Source: Panax quinquefolius
Taxonomy: Eukaryota > Streptophyta > Magnoliopsida > Apiales > Araliaceae
Length of the DNA: 64,000 nucleotides
Reading direction: 5' to 3'
NCBI GenBank assembly: GCA_020205615.1
Contig: CM035170.1
Coordinates: 5,822,311-5,886,310 of the forward strand
Part shown: piece after piece, positions 35,011-47,900 of the stretch
Position numbering within the stretch: the first letter of the stretch is position 1
Layout of the letters: every line of letters starts with the position of its first letter
Notes under the pieces: generated by a model
The model's database searches: none
What the model was told of the DNA's origin: nothing
The model's input: the letters and a program-made list of their open reading frames with translations, nothing else
Position numbers and translations under genes: made by a program

Positions 35011-35550
35011 CTCACATTACATTGTCGATCTTATTTCATTAAAAATACTTGCATTTGATGTGATTCTAGGTTTTGTTTGGTTAACTACTCATCATGCAAA
35101 AATTGATTATTTTCGTAAGGTTGTTAGCTTTCATATTCCTAACCAACCTATTATGCGAATTCAAGCAACCAAACCATTAAAATCAATCACTGTCATCTCA
35201 AGCCATAAAGCTATTCGTTTATTAAAAAACGGATGTTAAGCTTTCTTAGCTCATGTCACGGATCTAAACAAAAATACGTCAGTTTTGAATGATATTTCTA
35301 TTGTTATTAAATTCCCTGACGTATTCCCTAAAGAACTTCCTGGCCTACCCCCAGAGTGTGAAATTAAATTTTGTATCGACCTTGAACCTGGTACAAGACC
35401 CATTTCCAAAGCCCCATATCGAATGGCTCTTATTGAACTTCAGGAGTTAAAGACCCAACTGCAGAAATTGTTAGACATTGGCTTTATTTGTCCTAGTACT
35501 TCTCCTTGGGGTGCTCCTGTTCTATTCGTGAAAAAGAAAGATGGGAGTAT
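35011..35550 (+). pseudogene. E1 protease-RT fragment, duplicated copy
   Basis: It begins with CTCAC and continues LAFDVILGFVWLTTHHAKID, then in a second frame [20 protein letters not shown] and [17 protein letters not shown] (to 35550). It is the duplicate of 44994-45530. At 35551 it is joined to X integrase on the other strand. Confidence 0.85.
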
Positions 35551-35797
35551 TCTAAAGTCCTCCTATGCTTATCAGCATAACACTTCTGCCGTGATCGAAC
35601 CGACTTCAATTTCTCTTTAGCCACCACTACCTTCTCCGTAGTGATTTGGACTAACTCAGGCCTTTCGATGGCCCTTTCGCCAACCTCATCCCAACAAATG
35701 GGTGCCCGACATTTCCTACCATACAATGCCTCAAAAGGTGCCATTCCAATACTTGCATGCCAGCTGTTGTTGTAAGCAAACTCAATTAGGCTCAAGT
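35551..35797 (-). pseudogene. X integrase, C-terminal piece
   Basis: The minus strand reads [40 protein letters not shown] and KLKSVRSRQKCYADKHRRTL, the integrase region after the catalytic Glu. It ends at the rearrangement junction, so the GPY/F module and any chromodomain are lost. Confidence 0.85.
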
Positions 35798-38620
35798 TGT
35801 GACACCCCCAAAATAGGTCCATTCCATCCAACCCATTCTGAGTCACCAAATACATGGTACAGAAATAACTACAACTTTATTATTACAACATATAAACTTT
35901 GAGTTTAAATACAGATATTGCCATCTAGACAATATCCACACGCAAATAAATCCCCATCATAATTATTGATACATTATTTTACAAAAATGGTGAGGACTAC
36001 TAAACAACTCTCTCTAGAACCTTCATTCCATACCCCGACTAAGTACTTTCGCTACATTCTCGCCTCCCGAGAAGAAAAAAATGGAACAACAAGGAAAAGG
36101 GTGAGCTCAACTAGCCCAAGAAAGAATATTATGACTAAGATAATATACAACAAATTATCGTTAGTCTTCAACAGGAAAAATCTAATAGAATACAATGATA
36201 GACAACCGGTTTTAAATCAACAATGCAGCGGAAACAACAATTCATTAGAAGAGTTAAGTAGAGAATGCAAACTACTATCTTCTATATATGAATTTAAAAG
36301 TTCATCGTCGATATTTTATCCCTGTAACATCAATCAATATATATCTGGAATCAAATATTCATCTTTGCACTACGAGCCCAAAGATATTCATCATTAATCA
36401 TGTTCATCTAAACACTGCTCATCTTTGCACTACGGGCCAAAGATATTAATCAGTCGGTCATGTTCATCTCAACACTGGTCATCTTTTGCACTACGGGCCA
36501 AAGATATTCATCAAGAAATCATTCATCTTTGCACTACAGGCCAAAGATATTCAGTTATATCATCATTTAGGACTAAGGATGATGAAAAATATTTTAAAGA
36601 AAACGAATCCAGTGAAACAAAAGAATAAATATTAAGGATTCGTATTTCAGCTATTCCATGTCCAAAAATACCTCATGAATAATCATAGTGGAGTAAAATT
36701 CAAGAATGATCAAAACATGGATACAATCAAAGCTAGTATCCATAATAGATATTTTGGACAAAAAGAAGAAATTTCATTTTTCGGTGAATAGTGCCGTATT
36801 CGTGAATAGTGCCGTATACGTGAATAGTGTCGTATACGTGAATAGTAACTCCGACACCAAAAGATAGAAATTTCACAAAAAACATCTTCACGCTTCGTGA
36901 ATAGTACTCGTGAATAGTAACTCGTGAATAGTAACTCATGAATAAGAACTCGTGAATAAGAACTCATGAATAGTAACCCCGACATGAAAAAAGTTCCAAA
37001 TTTGATAAAAGTTCCAACCAATATTTTAGCATAATGATATTGAAGAAATAATATCATCCGAGAAGAAAATAACATCCTTTACCTCGAAAGACAGTGATTT
37101 CTAGTTGAAACACCTTTGATATAAAGGCTATGACTTGAACTTGCACCGATATAGCAATACTCAAAGTATACTCAAAATACTCACAAGAATACGCCGATAA
37201 TATAGAGAGAAAAACTTCAGCTTAAAAGTGATTTTCAATTCTAACCTAAGCACCCTATTTATAGAAATTGCTTAGAACACCAAAAGCGTAAAATTTAATA
37301 TAATAATAATATATTATATATATATTCCTACGCCAACCAAGACTCCTGAAATCAGCATGTTTACAACACATGGGGCCAACCAAAACAATAAAAACGTTTT
37401 TGTTGATATAAATAATTAAAACTTCCAAAATCAATTATTTCGGAACTTTGGAACTTCAATAATTCATAATAAATAGCCCTTTTGTCGTAAAATTCAAATA
37501 TCGCGGCTTTTATAGGAAATTCAATTCTCTACAACTTTACGTAAGAAAGTTTTTCCAAATTCCAAATGTAAATTGACCGAAATCCACAAACCAATTCGAT
37601 TTTACAAAGCTATAATCAAATTTCAACAAGAAATGGGGTCCACCGACACATAAAACATGTGTTAATCATTTAATGCCACAAAAATACTCTTCCTCCTCAT
37701 ATACTCATATATCCCACATTCATTATAAAAATATCACCGTTAATATATTATTAAAATAATATATTTAAATGAATTATTTTATCGTAAAAGATAAAATATT
37801 AATTTTCAACAATTGTCATTTTAAAATTTTTCTCCATCTATATCCACATAAAATCAATATTTTCCTCATCATATAAATCAATAATTAATTATTCACAAAT
37901 AATATTACAGAATCACAAGATCTTTGGCAACCAGTAGTTCCTCAGAGAAGAGGGGCTTTCCATAAGGATCTCTCATTCAAGGCCTTGATTAGGTGACCAA
38001 ACCTCTCCTTAGTACGTAAATTTCTAGATATTACCAATAATGTTATCTAATAATATTATTCAGATAATATGAATTATTGCTTCGATAATAAAAATATCTT
38101 GTAGAATGACAATTATTGAAACAACAAAGAATATAAAATATCAACGCAACAAATTATTGAATCAATAAAATAAAATACTCGAATAAAGAATTATCGTAAC
38201 AATTATTGAGTAGTGCCTTCACGTAAGAATCAATAATTGGTGCAATACTGCGCGCTACTATTCAACAATGCGTATTAGTGTGTTTTAACCAATTTGTATT
38301 CCAACAAGATAATCTTGAATAACTACTACGCCGTTATTTATAAACAACTTATATTTGTCGTTTTCTTCATCCAATCGCTTTTATTATGGGGCCCACAAAA
38401 GATCGCGCCATCGCATTTAATATTCCCCGACAAGATTTAATATTCCACGACCAAACGAATATTCCCCGAATAATAATGAATATTTTATAACCACTTGCTT
38501 ATTCAAATATTTATGTATTTTACCCATAACTATCCACATTAATCAAATCAACCCTTACTATTTCAAAATAATAAATTGAAGAAAAATAAATTTCATTTAT
38601 TAATAATTTGGGGTCTTACA
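35798..38620 (-). mobile_element. S2 solo LTR (family F) in X integrase
   Basis: Exact CAAGT duplications (35793-35797, 38621-38625) flank TGTGACACCCCC and GGGGTCTTACA. On the minus strand it shares with the F LTRs the start TGTAAGACCCCAAATT, the segment TTTGAAATAGTAAGGGTTGA, the conserved U3 block (37925-38030), TATAAATAGG (about 37255-37264), TACTATTCAC repeats (36780-36980) and four ATCTTTG...CAAAGAT hairpin modules (36361-36555). No internal sequence remains, so it is a solo LTR of 2.82 kb. Confidence 0.9.
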
Positions 38621-39390
38621 CAAGTAATCATCCCAATTACCCGACCACTCAAGTGTACAAGACCTCAACATGTCCTCTAATGTCTGGATAGTCCGTTCGG
38701 ATTGCCCATCAGTTTGGGGATGGAAAGAAGTACTAAAGTTGAGCCGAGTACCCCAAGCTCGTTGAAACCCTTTCCAAAACCGTGAAGTGAACCGCGGATC
38801 TCGATCTGAAACAATAGACATCGAGTACCATGAAGTCTAACAATCTCCTATTTGAAAGATATGTGCCAATCTATCCACCGAGTAACCCTCACGGATAGCC
38901 AAAAGTGTGCCGATTTAGTCAACCGATCCACCACTACCCAAATGGCATCATTCTTCTTGAAAGTCTTTGGCAAACCAGTTACAAAATCCATCGTGATATC
39001 CTCCCACTTCAACACTGGAATGTCTAACTGTTGCAGCAATCCACTAGTTCGTTGATGTTCTATCTTCACTTGTTGACAAGTGAGGCACTTCCCAACATAT
39101 TCAGCCACGTCTCGTTTCATCCCTTTCCACCAAAAATTCTTCTTCAAATCTCTATACATCTTTGTAGAACCTGGATGAATAGAAAATGGCGAACTATGAG
39201 CCTCAGCCAACACCGCCTCCCGAATGATTGGATCGGACGGTACACACAACCGCTCACCCAACCAAATCACACCATGGTCATCAATACAAAACTCGGGCTG
39301 CTTGCCCTCCTCTAAATTCTGCGTCATACTCCACAACTCCCCATCTTCCTTTTGAGCTTCTTTGACCATGAGAGATAAGAGAGGATCCAC
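38621..39390 (-). pseudogene. X integrase, HHCC and DDE core
   Basis: The minus strand from 39390 reads EFCIDDHGVIWLGERLCVPS, then EAHSSPFSIHPGSTKMYRDL and VGKCLTCQQVKIEHQ (HHCC finger), then [20 protein letters not shown] and WVVVDRLTKSAHF. After a frameshift come [20 protein letters not shown] and [20 protein letters not shown], so all three DDE residues are present. It is cut by S2 at TGNWDDYL. Confidence 0.88.
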
Positions 39391-39850
39391 TCATACCCAC
39401 CAAATGCCCATCCAACCTCGTGCATACAAATCCAACTCGATCCGCTCCATATCTGAAATAAGTTGAGGTTGTGTAATAAGGGTTGCTACACTCCCTGAAC
39501 TCTTTTGGCTAAGAGCATCTGCAACCACATTTGCCTTCCCCGGGTGATACTGAATTCTAGCATCATAATCTTTTAGAAGCTCCAACCAACGCCTTTGCCT
39601 CATATTGAGCTCCTTCTGAGTGAAAATGTATTTAAGACTTTTGTGATCGGTGAAGATATCACAAGTCTCTCCATACAAATAATGCCTCCAAATCTTTAAG
39701 GCAAATATCACTGCTGCTAACTCCAAATCATGTGTGGGGTAATTCACCTCATAAGGTTTAAGCTGCCTAGAAGCATAAGCAATCACCTTACCGTGTTGCA
39801 TCAAAACACACCCCAAACCCTTCTTAGAAGCATCACTATAAATCTAGTAA
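39391..39850 (-). pseudogene. X RNase H
   Basis: An uninterrupted 141-codon stretch reads [60 protein letters not shown] and [17 protein letters not shown]. The Glu, Asp and final Asp of the RNase H active site are visible; the first Asp (SDAS) lies just upstream in damaged sequence. Confidence 0.85.
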
Positions 39851-40800
39851 CCTCCAACCCCCGACGGTAATGCAAGTATAAGAGCTGTCACAAGTCGTTT
39901 CTTCAATTCCTCGAAACTCTTCTCACGCCCCTCATTCCACACAAACTTCGTGCCCTTTTCATCAATCGGAGTCAATGGCAAGGCAAGCAAGGAAAACCCT
40001 TCCACAAACCTCCTATAATACCCCGCCAAACCCAAAAAACTTCTAATTTCTATCATCATTGCGTGTCTTGGCCATTTAGTAATAGCCTCAACCTTCGCAG
40101 ATCCACCTTAATGCCTTCAAGAAAAACAACATGTCCCAAAAATGCGACTACTCCAACCAAAACTCGCGTTTAGAGAATTTAGAATACAATTTCTCTTTCG
40201 CAAAATCCCCAACACCGCATGAAGATGCTCCTCATGCTCTTCCTTAGACTTTGAATAAACCAAAATATCATCAATAAAGACAATGACAAATTGGTCTAAG
40301 TACTCTCTGAACACCGATTCATCAAATCCATAAACACCGCCGGGCGTTAGTCATACACCGAATGGCATCACCGTAAACTCATAATGCCCATATCGCGTCA
40401 TTTAAAACTGTCTTAGGGATATCCTCATCCTCACCCTCAACTCGATGATAGCCCCGACCTCAAGTCTATCTTTAAAAATACTTACTACCGAAGTTGGTCA
40501 AACAAGTCATCAATCCTCAAGAATGGATACCGATTCTCGATTGTGATCTTGTTCAACTCTCTCAGTAGTCTATACACGACCTCATAGATCCATCCTTCTT
40601 CTTCACAAACAAGACTAGAGCACCCCACGGTGAAACACTCAAGGCGAATTACACCACGATCTAACAGCCTCTGAATCGCCTCCTTTAACTCCTCAAGAAC
40701 TCCAACGGTGCCATCCGATATGGCGCCTTAGAAATAGGCTCGCACTTTGAACAAGCTCAATAGCAAATTCCACTTCCCACCGCAGGTGCAACCCCGACAA
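39851..40800 (-). pseudogene. X reverse transcriptase
   Basis: The minus strand includes [20 protein letters not shown] with the catalytic DD (about 40314-40250), [11 protein letters not shown] and the connection domain [20 protein letters not shown] (about 40059-40000). The N-terminal half (40330-40800) is recognisable only as broken PWGA/KKKDG and LNKITIENRYP-like fragments. Confidence 0.8.
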
Positions 40801-40939
40801 CTCCTCGAGAAACACATCGGAAAAGTCACGGACAATCGAACATCCTCAATACGAGACTCACCCTTAGAGGTATCTTTCACAAACGCCAAATACCCTCACA
40901 ACCCTTTGCCACCAACTTTCCAAATTTTCAAAGTCAAAT

Positions 40940-41390
40940 CAACTTCAACACCCTACTCGGTGAGAACCTCGAAACACGAATTCGGAGATTTCACATCTCC
41001 TAATATAACCTTCTTTGCCTGACAATCGATAGTGGCTTGGTGTTTATCCAACCAGTCCATCCCAAGAATGACATCAAAATCGTGCATACACATCGGAAGA
41101 AGATTAACGCTACGGATCTTATCCCCAAAACTGATCGGACACCCTTGATACAAATCAGAAATAACAACAGAAGTCCCCATCGGGGTAACAATAGACATAA
41201 CAGGATATAAAGACTGAGATGATACACCTAGGTGCCGAATAAAAGACTGAGCAACAACAGAATGAGTAGAACCCGTATCAAACAAAATAGAAGCCTCACG
41301 ATTTCCAACTAAAAGAGTGCCAGAAATAGTACCTGGTGCACCTGCCGCCTGGTTATATGTCAAGGCAAACACTCGACCTCCCTGACGCTA
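40940..41390 (-). pseudogene. X aspartic protease
   Basis: An open frame of 139 codons (41372-40953) contains LFDTGSTHSVVAQSFIRHLG with the catalytic DTG, and later FDVILGMDWLDKHQATIDC. It is the longest undamaged protease in the window. Confidence 0.88.
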
Positions 41391-42660
41391 ACCTCCATTG
41401 CTACCATTATCACCACCTCCACCATTACCACATGGACCAGTACAATCCCTAGCAATATGACCCATCTGTCCACACAAGAAGCATGCACCGGTGAGTCTGT
41501 GGCACTGCCTCCCTGGATGATTAGCCCCACAAGTAGCATAGGGAGCTATAAGAATGAGATTTGGGTTACCCCCACCAGCTGGTCCTGCATAACGACCCTG
41601 ATTTTGCCCCTGTGGACGATTATTCCCCTGCTGATGATTCTGTCCATACCAAGGTAGCTAAAGCTGATGATTTTGCCCCTGCTGAGGCATCTGCTGATAA
41701 CGCCTGTTCTGATTCTGGCCACGCCATCGCCTCGCCGCCACCACGATTCCCTGCTCAACGCCACCTTGACTTCTACCATGCCGAATCAAAGCTTGACCTG
41801 CCGGTCATCTCTATCCTCTTTCGACTTCCCTCGGTTTAGAAGACCGAAAGTCCCATCGCTCCATCTCAATATTTTTGGCCGCATTGCCATCACCGACACG
41901 TCTGAAACTTGTTGTTAATAAGATGTCAAGGCGATACCTATAATGAATCCACCACTTGAACTTCTCCGCTTTGTTCCATCAGGTCCTCGCGGAGGTTCCC
42001 GCAAATCTCGCCAACCTAGTAAACCTCGTCATGAAGTCCGTGATGGACTCATCATCTTTCTGTCGAATGGACAGATAGTCCCTAACATAGGCCTCTTTAT
42101 CGCCAATTTGAAGTACTCACGATAAAGACCTCACAAAACTCCGCCTAACTAAGTGTCTCAACATAGCCATCACCCTTTATCGCTTTCAACGCTTTCCACC
42201 ACCTCTCATGCATCCCTTCCAAATTTGTAAACCGCAAGCAATACTCTCGATTATCCGAAAGCACCCCAATACATCAAAAATCTTCTAGGTGAGCAATCCA
42301 CCTTCTGCATCAATTGGAGTTGGAGCCGAATCAAGGATCGTGGTTTCGCTTTTGAAACCTTTCCATCCACACGCATATCGAACTCCCCGCCGACCATGAC
42401 CATCTGCATTCCTTCCTCAACGCTTTTCTGCGTGGACCATTATTTCCGGGTTCTCTTGCTCAGAATTTCGGTGGCAACCGTCAGCGCTTACTGTACCACC
42501 TGTGCCACCAACTGAGGTAAAGCCTGGTTCACTGCCTGATTCACCAAGGTAGCCAATTGAGCATTAATCTGATCATTAGGTTGCTCATTGGACCGACCTT
42601 CACCTCTTCCCCTATTGTTACCTCGCCTCCCAACAACTCTAGTTGATCTTGAGCCACCCA
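41391..42660 (-). pseudogene. X gag with CCHC knuckle, original copy
   Basis: The minus strand begins GSRSTRVVGRRGNNRGRGEG at about 42657, where the ATG of the other copy is GTG. The capsid region is broken by many indels. The knuckle CFLCGQMGHIARDC is intact (about 41490-41448), preceded by CGANHPGRQCHRLTGA and a Gln/Asn-rich linker. Confidence 0.8.
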
Positions 42661-42817
42661 AGAAAGAGATCACGAATATAAACAAAGCGATTAAAGACAC
42701 ATTTGAATATAGGCGATATGATAACCGAATGTAAAATCAAATGTAACAAAAACCTAACCCGTAAGTCTACCCATAACTCATGTGTCAAACCTAAATAGGT
42801 TTTCTAAAAGAAAGAAC

Positions 42818-42834
42818 CTAAGCTCGATACTAAC
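42818..42834 (-). other. X primer-binding site
   Basis: On the minus strand GTTAGTATCGAGCTTAGG lies next to the LTR end GGGGGTGTTCTGA. It resembles TGGTATCAGAGC with CAG reduced to CG and one further change. Confidence 0.6.
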
Positions 42835-44233
42835 TCAGAACACCCCCTTTCCAAAGTAGAAAGAGAGGTTACTCAAAACACAACAAAACTAAGCAAGATC
42901 ACGGTGGCTCTAAACCACAAAAAGAATAATCTCATAATAATTCAATGTCATAAGACAAACCATAATAAATGCCACAATCGCTCAATCTACAATCTAAAAT
43001 AATTATTACAACTTTAAATAAATCAATGTATCGAAACCTAACAAAATATATCAAAACTATTGGATTAAAGGAAGCTCTCGTCACACTTGCCCTCGTCCCC
43101 TGACACTGGCCAAGAAAAACACACAAGATGAGCCAAATGCCCAAAGACGGATATAGAATATAAATAATGAACCAAATAACTAACTCAATTAAATAAAATG
43201 AGACGAAATGAATCAAACGAACCGAACAAAACTAATACAACGAAATAATAGGCTGAATCAAATGGCTGGGTGTTATTTCATACCGAGCTCAAAACAAATA
43301 GTAATATACCTTGCCACACAGGCAAGTCACATAATGCCACACAGGCAATCAAAATAATCCCACATAGGCAATCACACATCGGACTGCGCAATCCAGATGC
43401 GTGTAAAATCGGAAGGCGTGTTTGGTACAAACATCACCACTCCGCAGAACAGAACAGAACAGAAAACTAGGGTCGACCCATACGCCTTCCACAACAAAAC
43501 ACCAAATGGCCAACTCCCAACGGAGCACAAAATGAAGACGCCGTGGACTGATCACACCGCCACGGAAGGTGTCATGCCTCGAAGCAAGAAGAGGACGTGC
43601 TCATGGTACCCCACGCGGTGGTTATAGCTCGGTATACCCTACGGTATTCTAACAAAAATATCATGTCACAACACATGCGACATAATACCAAACAAAAGGG
43701 TTCTAACGTGTACATGTTCGATCGAAAGAATTATCAATACAAGTCTCCAAAGCATACTAACATGTACATCACTACAAAAATCAAAATTAATATTAACCAT
43801 GATAAACAAGTTCAAAGAGTACAAACATGAGTTCTAAATATCAATGCTCCAAAACGAAACTATCACGTGGATTTGAGAAGGAACAAACATGCGAAACAAT
43901 AACTAACTTCTAAACGAAAACAAAACGAACAAATCAACATTAAAAGGATTATCGTTTGAAGAGTACTTTTCCACTACTGGATTAAGCAACGTAATACCCA
44001 AAGTATATTCCAAATTTGACTCGTTAAAACTCTCTCCGTTCAATCTAAATAATTAATAAGATTTTATTACAATTCAATCATTAATAAAATAATACTATTA
44101 AATTTATTTTAAAAAACTTTTATAACTTTGTCGGCAAAATTAATTAATCTAAATTAATATACATAATTTCAATTTGATTACCAATGCCGATTTATAAGTT
44201 CATGCATTTAAAATACGATTTAAATATAATATA

Positions 44234-44273
<40 letters not shown>

Positions 44274-44993
44274 ATATAAAAAGGAAATCAACACTGCAGC
44301 GATCTTTATGAAGCACCCCAGATGATATAAAAAAAATATGATATAAATATCTATATATATAATCCTCCTACATAGTAATGTACATTAGTTTTTTTTTTTT
44401 TCTGCATCATCACGTTAGCGTTTTTTTTTTTTTAGGAAAACGCACTCATAAATTCACACATGCTTCTTTTTATTATATATCATCAATCCATTTGCTTTTC
44501 TTATAACATGCCGATGTGATATTATAGATAACCATTTTATTATTATTATTATTATGAATGCATACCATGATAGCTTACCTGTTCACAAGCTTCAAAAAAT
44601 TGACTTAAGAAGAACTAATTGGAACAATCCTTTTCCTTCCGCAGCTACCTTCCGCTTGATCAGATCGTTTTGTATTTTTTTTTAGCAGCGCCACCCCTCT
44701 ATTTTATTTTATCAGATGAATGATGTTCTTAATACATTAGGGTTTATATTTTAATCAGTGAAATACATTTTATTAACTCTCCAAATTTTAATAGAATTTT
44801 AAAATTACACAATTATAATTTAGACCCACTTAGTTTTAAGCCCAATTTTACCAATTAATATATCCACACTTATTAATATTTATAAGCCCATATAAATTAA
44901 AGACTACTTGACCCAAATAAAATACAAAGTCCAATTAATATGCTTTAAAATAAAACAAAATAATAATTTATTTATTTTTTTTCGGGTATTACA
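42835..44993 (-). repeat. X 5' LTR
   Basis: On the minus strand it starts TGTAATACCCG at 44993 and ends GGGGGTGTTCTGA at 42835. (TA)n at 44227-44275 and poly-T at 44389-44435 are inside. It is followed on the right by the second CTCAC and by E1 protease. Confidence 0.75.
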
Positions 44994-46254
44994 CTCACAT
45001 TACCTGTCGATCTTATTTTATTAAAAATACTTGCATTTGATGTGACTCTAGGTTTTGTTTGGTTAACTACTCATCATGGAAAAATTGATTATTTTCGTAA
45101 GGTTGTTAGCTTTCATATTCCTAACAACCGTATTATGCGAATTCAAGCAACCAAACCATTAAAATCAATCACCATCATCTCAAGCCATAAAGCTATTCGT
45201 TTATTAAAAAAAGCGGATGTCGAAGCTTTCTTAGCTCATATCACGGATCTAAACAAAAATACGCCGGTTTTTGAATGATATTTCTATTGTTATTAAATTT
45301 CCGGCGTATTCCCGAAGAACTTCCCACCTACCCCATAATGTGAAATTGAATTTTGTATCGACCTTGAACACAGTACAAAACCCATTTCAAAGCCCCATAT
45401 CGAATGGCTCTTATTGAACTTCGTGAGTTAAAGACCCAATGCAGAAATTGTTAGACATTGGCTTTATTCGTCCTAGTACTTCTCCTTGGGGTGCTCTGTT
45501 ACTATTCGTGAAGAAGAAAGATGGGAGTATGCGACTTTGTATTGATTATCGGGAGTTGAATCATGTCACCATCAAAAATAGGTACCCATTACCCGCGTAT
45601 TGATGACTGTTTGACCCGATTGCAAGGAGCCAAATTCTTTTCAAAGATTGATCTTCATTCCGGATATCACTAATTGAAGATTAGAATCGATGACATTCCA
45701 AAGACTTTCCGAAACTCCGATGCGACGCATTATGAATTCCTAGTTATGTCTTTTGGATTGACTAATGCTCCTGCTACATTCATAGATATGATGAACCGAG
45801 TATTCAAGGAATATTTGGATCACTTTGTGGTCGTGTTTATTGATGACATCCTTATTTATTCCAAAAGTAGTGAAGATCATGAGCAACACTTGAGGCTGAT
45901 ACTTCAAAAGCTTCGTGAATACAAGCTTTATGCCAAGTTGAAGAAATGCGAGTTCTGGATTAAGGAAGTAGCATTCCTTGGGCATGTAGTATCAAGTTAT
46001 GAAATATCTGTTAACCCGACAAAGATTGAAGCTATTCAAAGCTGGGAGCAACCCAAATTAGTGACCGAAGTACGTAGCTTTCTCGGCTTAGCTGGTTATT
46101 ATCGGAGATTCGTGTAAGGATTTTCTCAAATCGCTACTCCATTAACTCAGCTGAATCGGAAAGATACAAAATTCAGTTGGAGCGAGGAATGTGAGAAGAG
46201 TTTTCAAGAACTCAAGAGGATTCTCATTTCAGCACCTGTTCTGACAATACCATC
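44994..46254 (+). pseudogene. E1 protease end and reverse transcriptase
   Basis: It starts in the second CTCAC copy. VTLGFVWLTTHHGKIDYF is the protease ILG block. RT motifs follow: [23 protein letters not shown], then after frameshifts a 147-codon open stretch (45674-46117) with [40 protein letters not shown] (catalytic DD) and [15 protein letters not shown]. This is the best preserved RT palm in the window. Several single-base losses break the N-terminal half. Confidence 0.88.
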
Positions 46255-46620
46255 TGTCTCGGAGGTATTTGTCATCTACAGTGATGCTTCGGGGAAAAGG
46301 ATAGGATGTGTTCTCATGTAACATGGGAAAGTCATAGCCTATGCCTCAAGACAACTCAAAGAATATGAGAGGAATTATCCTACTCATGATCTAGAGTTGG
46401 CAGCTGTTGTATTCGCACTTAAAATTTGGAGGCATTACTCGTATGGAGAGAAAGTGGAGATCTTTACGGATCATAAAAGCCTCAAATATTTCTTCACTCA
46501 AAAGGAAATCAACATGCAACAACGACGTTGGCTTGAACTGTTGAAAGATTATGATCATATCATCTTAAAAAAGCGAGCGTGGTAGCTGACGCATTGAGTA
46601 GAAGATCATATGCGGGTACG
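46255..46620 (+). pseudogene. E1 RNase H
   Basis: It reads VIYSDASGKRIGCVLM, a stop where Gln is expected, then [40 protein letters not shown] and [20 protein letters not shown]. The final block [12 protein letters not shown] lies at about 46580. It retains the segment that D has deleted. Confidence 0.88.
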
Positions 46621-46669
46621 AGTGCGATATTGTCAACGCAAAGGCCCATTTTGTGTGACTTGCAAAGGA

Positions 46670-47900
46670 TGGAGATAGAGTTAAAGACTCCAGGGACCCA
46701 TGTGATGATGGCGAATATACGAGTAGAACCGAATTTAATCGGTAAAGTTAAAGTTGCTCAAGCAACAGACCTGGAACTGATGCGTATGAGGAAGAAAGTG
46801 CAAAAAGGTGCTATGCCGGAAGCAAGAATTGATGAATAAGGAATACTTCGAGTCAACTCCAGACTTTGTGTTCCTAACGACCCTGATTTAAAGTATAAAA
46901 TCCTGATGGAGGAGCACAACACACTGTTTGCAATCCATCCTGGGTGTACCAAAATGTATCGTGATCTTCGTCATATATTTTGGTGGAGCAATATGAAGAG
47001 AGAGATATGGCTTATTTATCTCAAGGTGTCTAACTTGTCAACGCAGTCAAGGCCGGAGCATCAAGTACCAAAAGGTCCATTGCAACCACTTAAAATTCTA
47101 GAATGGAAGTGGGAGCACATTACCATGGATTTCAAGCATCGGTCTTCCCAAGGTTTCTCAAGGCATAGATGCGATTTGGGTCATTGTTGATAGATTGACC
47201 AAGTCTGCTCATTTCTTACCGATACGAGAAACTTATACACTTGAACATCTTTCTCGTATGTACATAAACGAGATTTTAAGATTGCATGGTATGCCACTAT
47301 CCATAGTTTCTGATCGAGTCCCAAGATTCACTTCAAGATTTTGGGTTAGTTTGCAAAAAGCTATGGGCACGGATTTACGACGATTTAACTTCGGTATATA
47401 TCATCCTCGACGGACGGAGGCGATCGGAGAGGGCGATTCAAACTCTTGAAGATCTATTAAGACTCGTGTCCTTGACTTCAAGGAAGTTGGGACAAGTTCT
47501 TACCATTGGTGGAGTTTTCCTCTGACAACAATGCCTATCAAACAAGTATTGGCATGGCTCCATTTGAAGCGTTGTATGGAAGAAAGTGTCGCTTCTCCAA
47601 AGATGTTGGGATGAGGTGGGTGAAGCAACGTTGTTGGGACCAGAGTTGAATACGTATGACCGCGAGAAAAGATTCAAACGATCCGACAACGTATAAAAAC
47701 CTCACAAGATCGACAAAAGAGTTATCTTGATCTTCATCGAAAGGGCGTGGAATTCGATATAGGAGATCATGTGTTGTTACGTGTTGCTCCATAGAAAGGA
47801 GTTACGAGATTTGGAAAGAGAGGAAAGCTCAATCCTTGATTCATCTACCATTTTAATCCTTAATCGAGTAGGAACGTGGCCTATAAACTCGCTTTCTGCC
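46670..47900 (+). pseudogene. E1 integrase
   Basis: The N-terminal linker (TPGTHVMMANIRVEPNLIGK) is followed by the HHCC finger (EEHNTLFAIHPGCTKMYRDL; the CLTC pair is damaged to SNLST by a frameshift), MDF with a frame slip at about 47132, [13 protein letters not shown] (the second Asp is kept, the next Asp is Val) and a disrupted region at 47395-47440 where QTDGQSE should be. It is less intact than the D integrase. Confidence 0.85.

Larger units (their letters stand above)
31941..35550. repeat. 3.6-kb direct duplication (copy 1)
   Basis: It matches 41910-45530 end to end: X gag (part), X PBS, X LTR, the X/E1 junction and E1 protease-RT as far as ATGGGAGTAT. Because it includes the X/E1 junction, it arose after X inserted. 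Copies differ by many substitutions and small indels, so it is not an exact assembly repeat. Confidence 0.85.
31910..44993 (-). mobile_element. X: rearranged gypsy element inserted in E1 protease
   Basis: Exact CTCAC duplications (31905-31909, 44994-44998) flank TGTAACACCCC on the left and GGGTATTACA on the right. Order on the minus strand from the right: 5' LTR (44993-42835), PBS, gag, knuckle, protease, RT, RNase H, integrase interrupted by S2. Beyond that, the expected integrase end and 3' LTR are replaced by a second copy of gag-5'LTR plus a copy of the adjacent E1 RT (31941-35550). Only about 11-31 bp of the original left end remain. Confidence 0.8.

Noticed and set aside
35966..36397. 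143-codon plus-strand open frame
   Set aside because: It is the complement of the family F solo LTR S2; the frame is not kept in the F LTRs.
36780..36980. CRISPR-like array from regularly spaced GTGAATAGT repeats
   Set aside because: Repeats are too short and uneven, spacers are nearly absent, and the context is a plant LTR.
36710..37075. 121-codon minus-strand frame rich in YSR/TIH repeats
   Set aside because: It is a by-product of the TACTATTCAC repeat array in the LTR.
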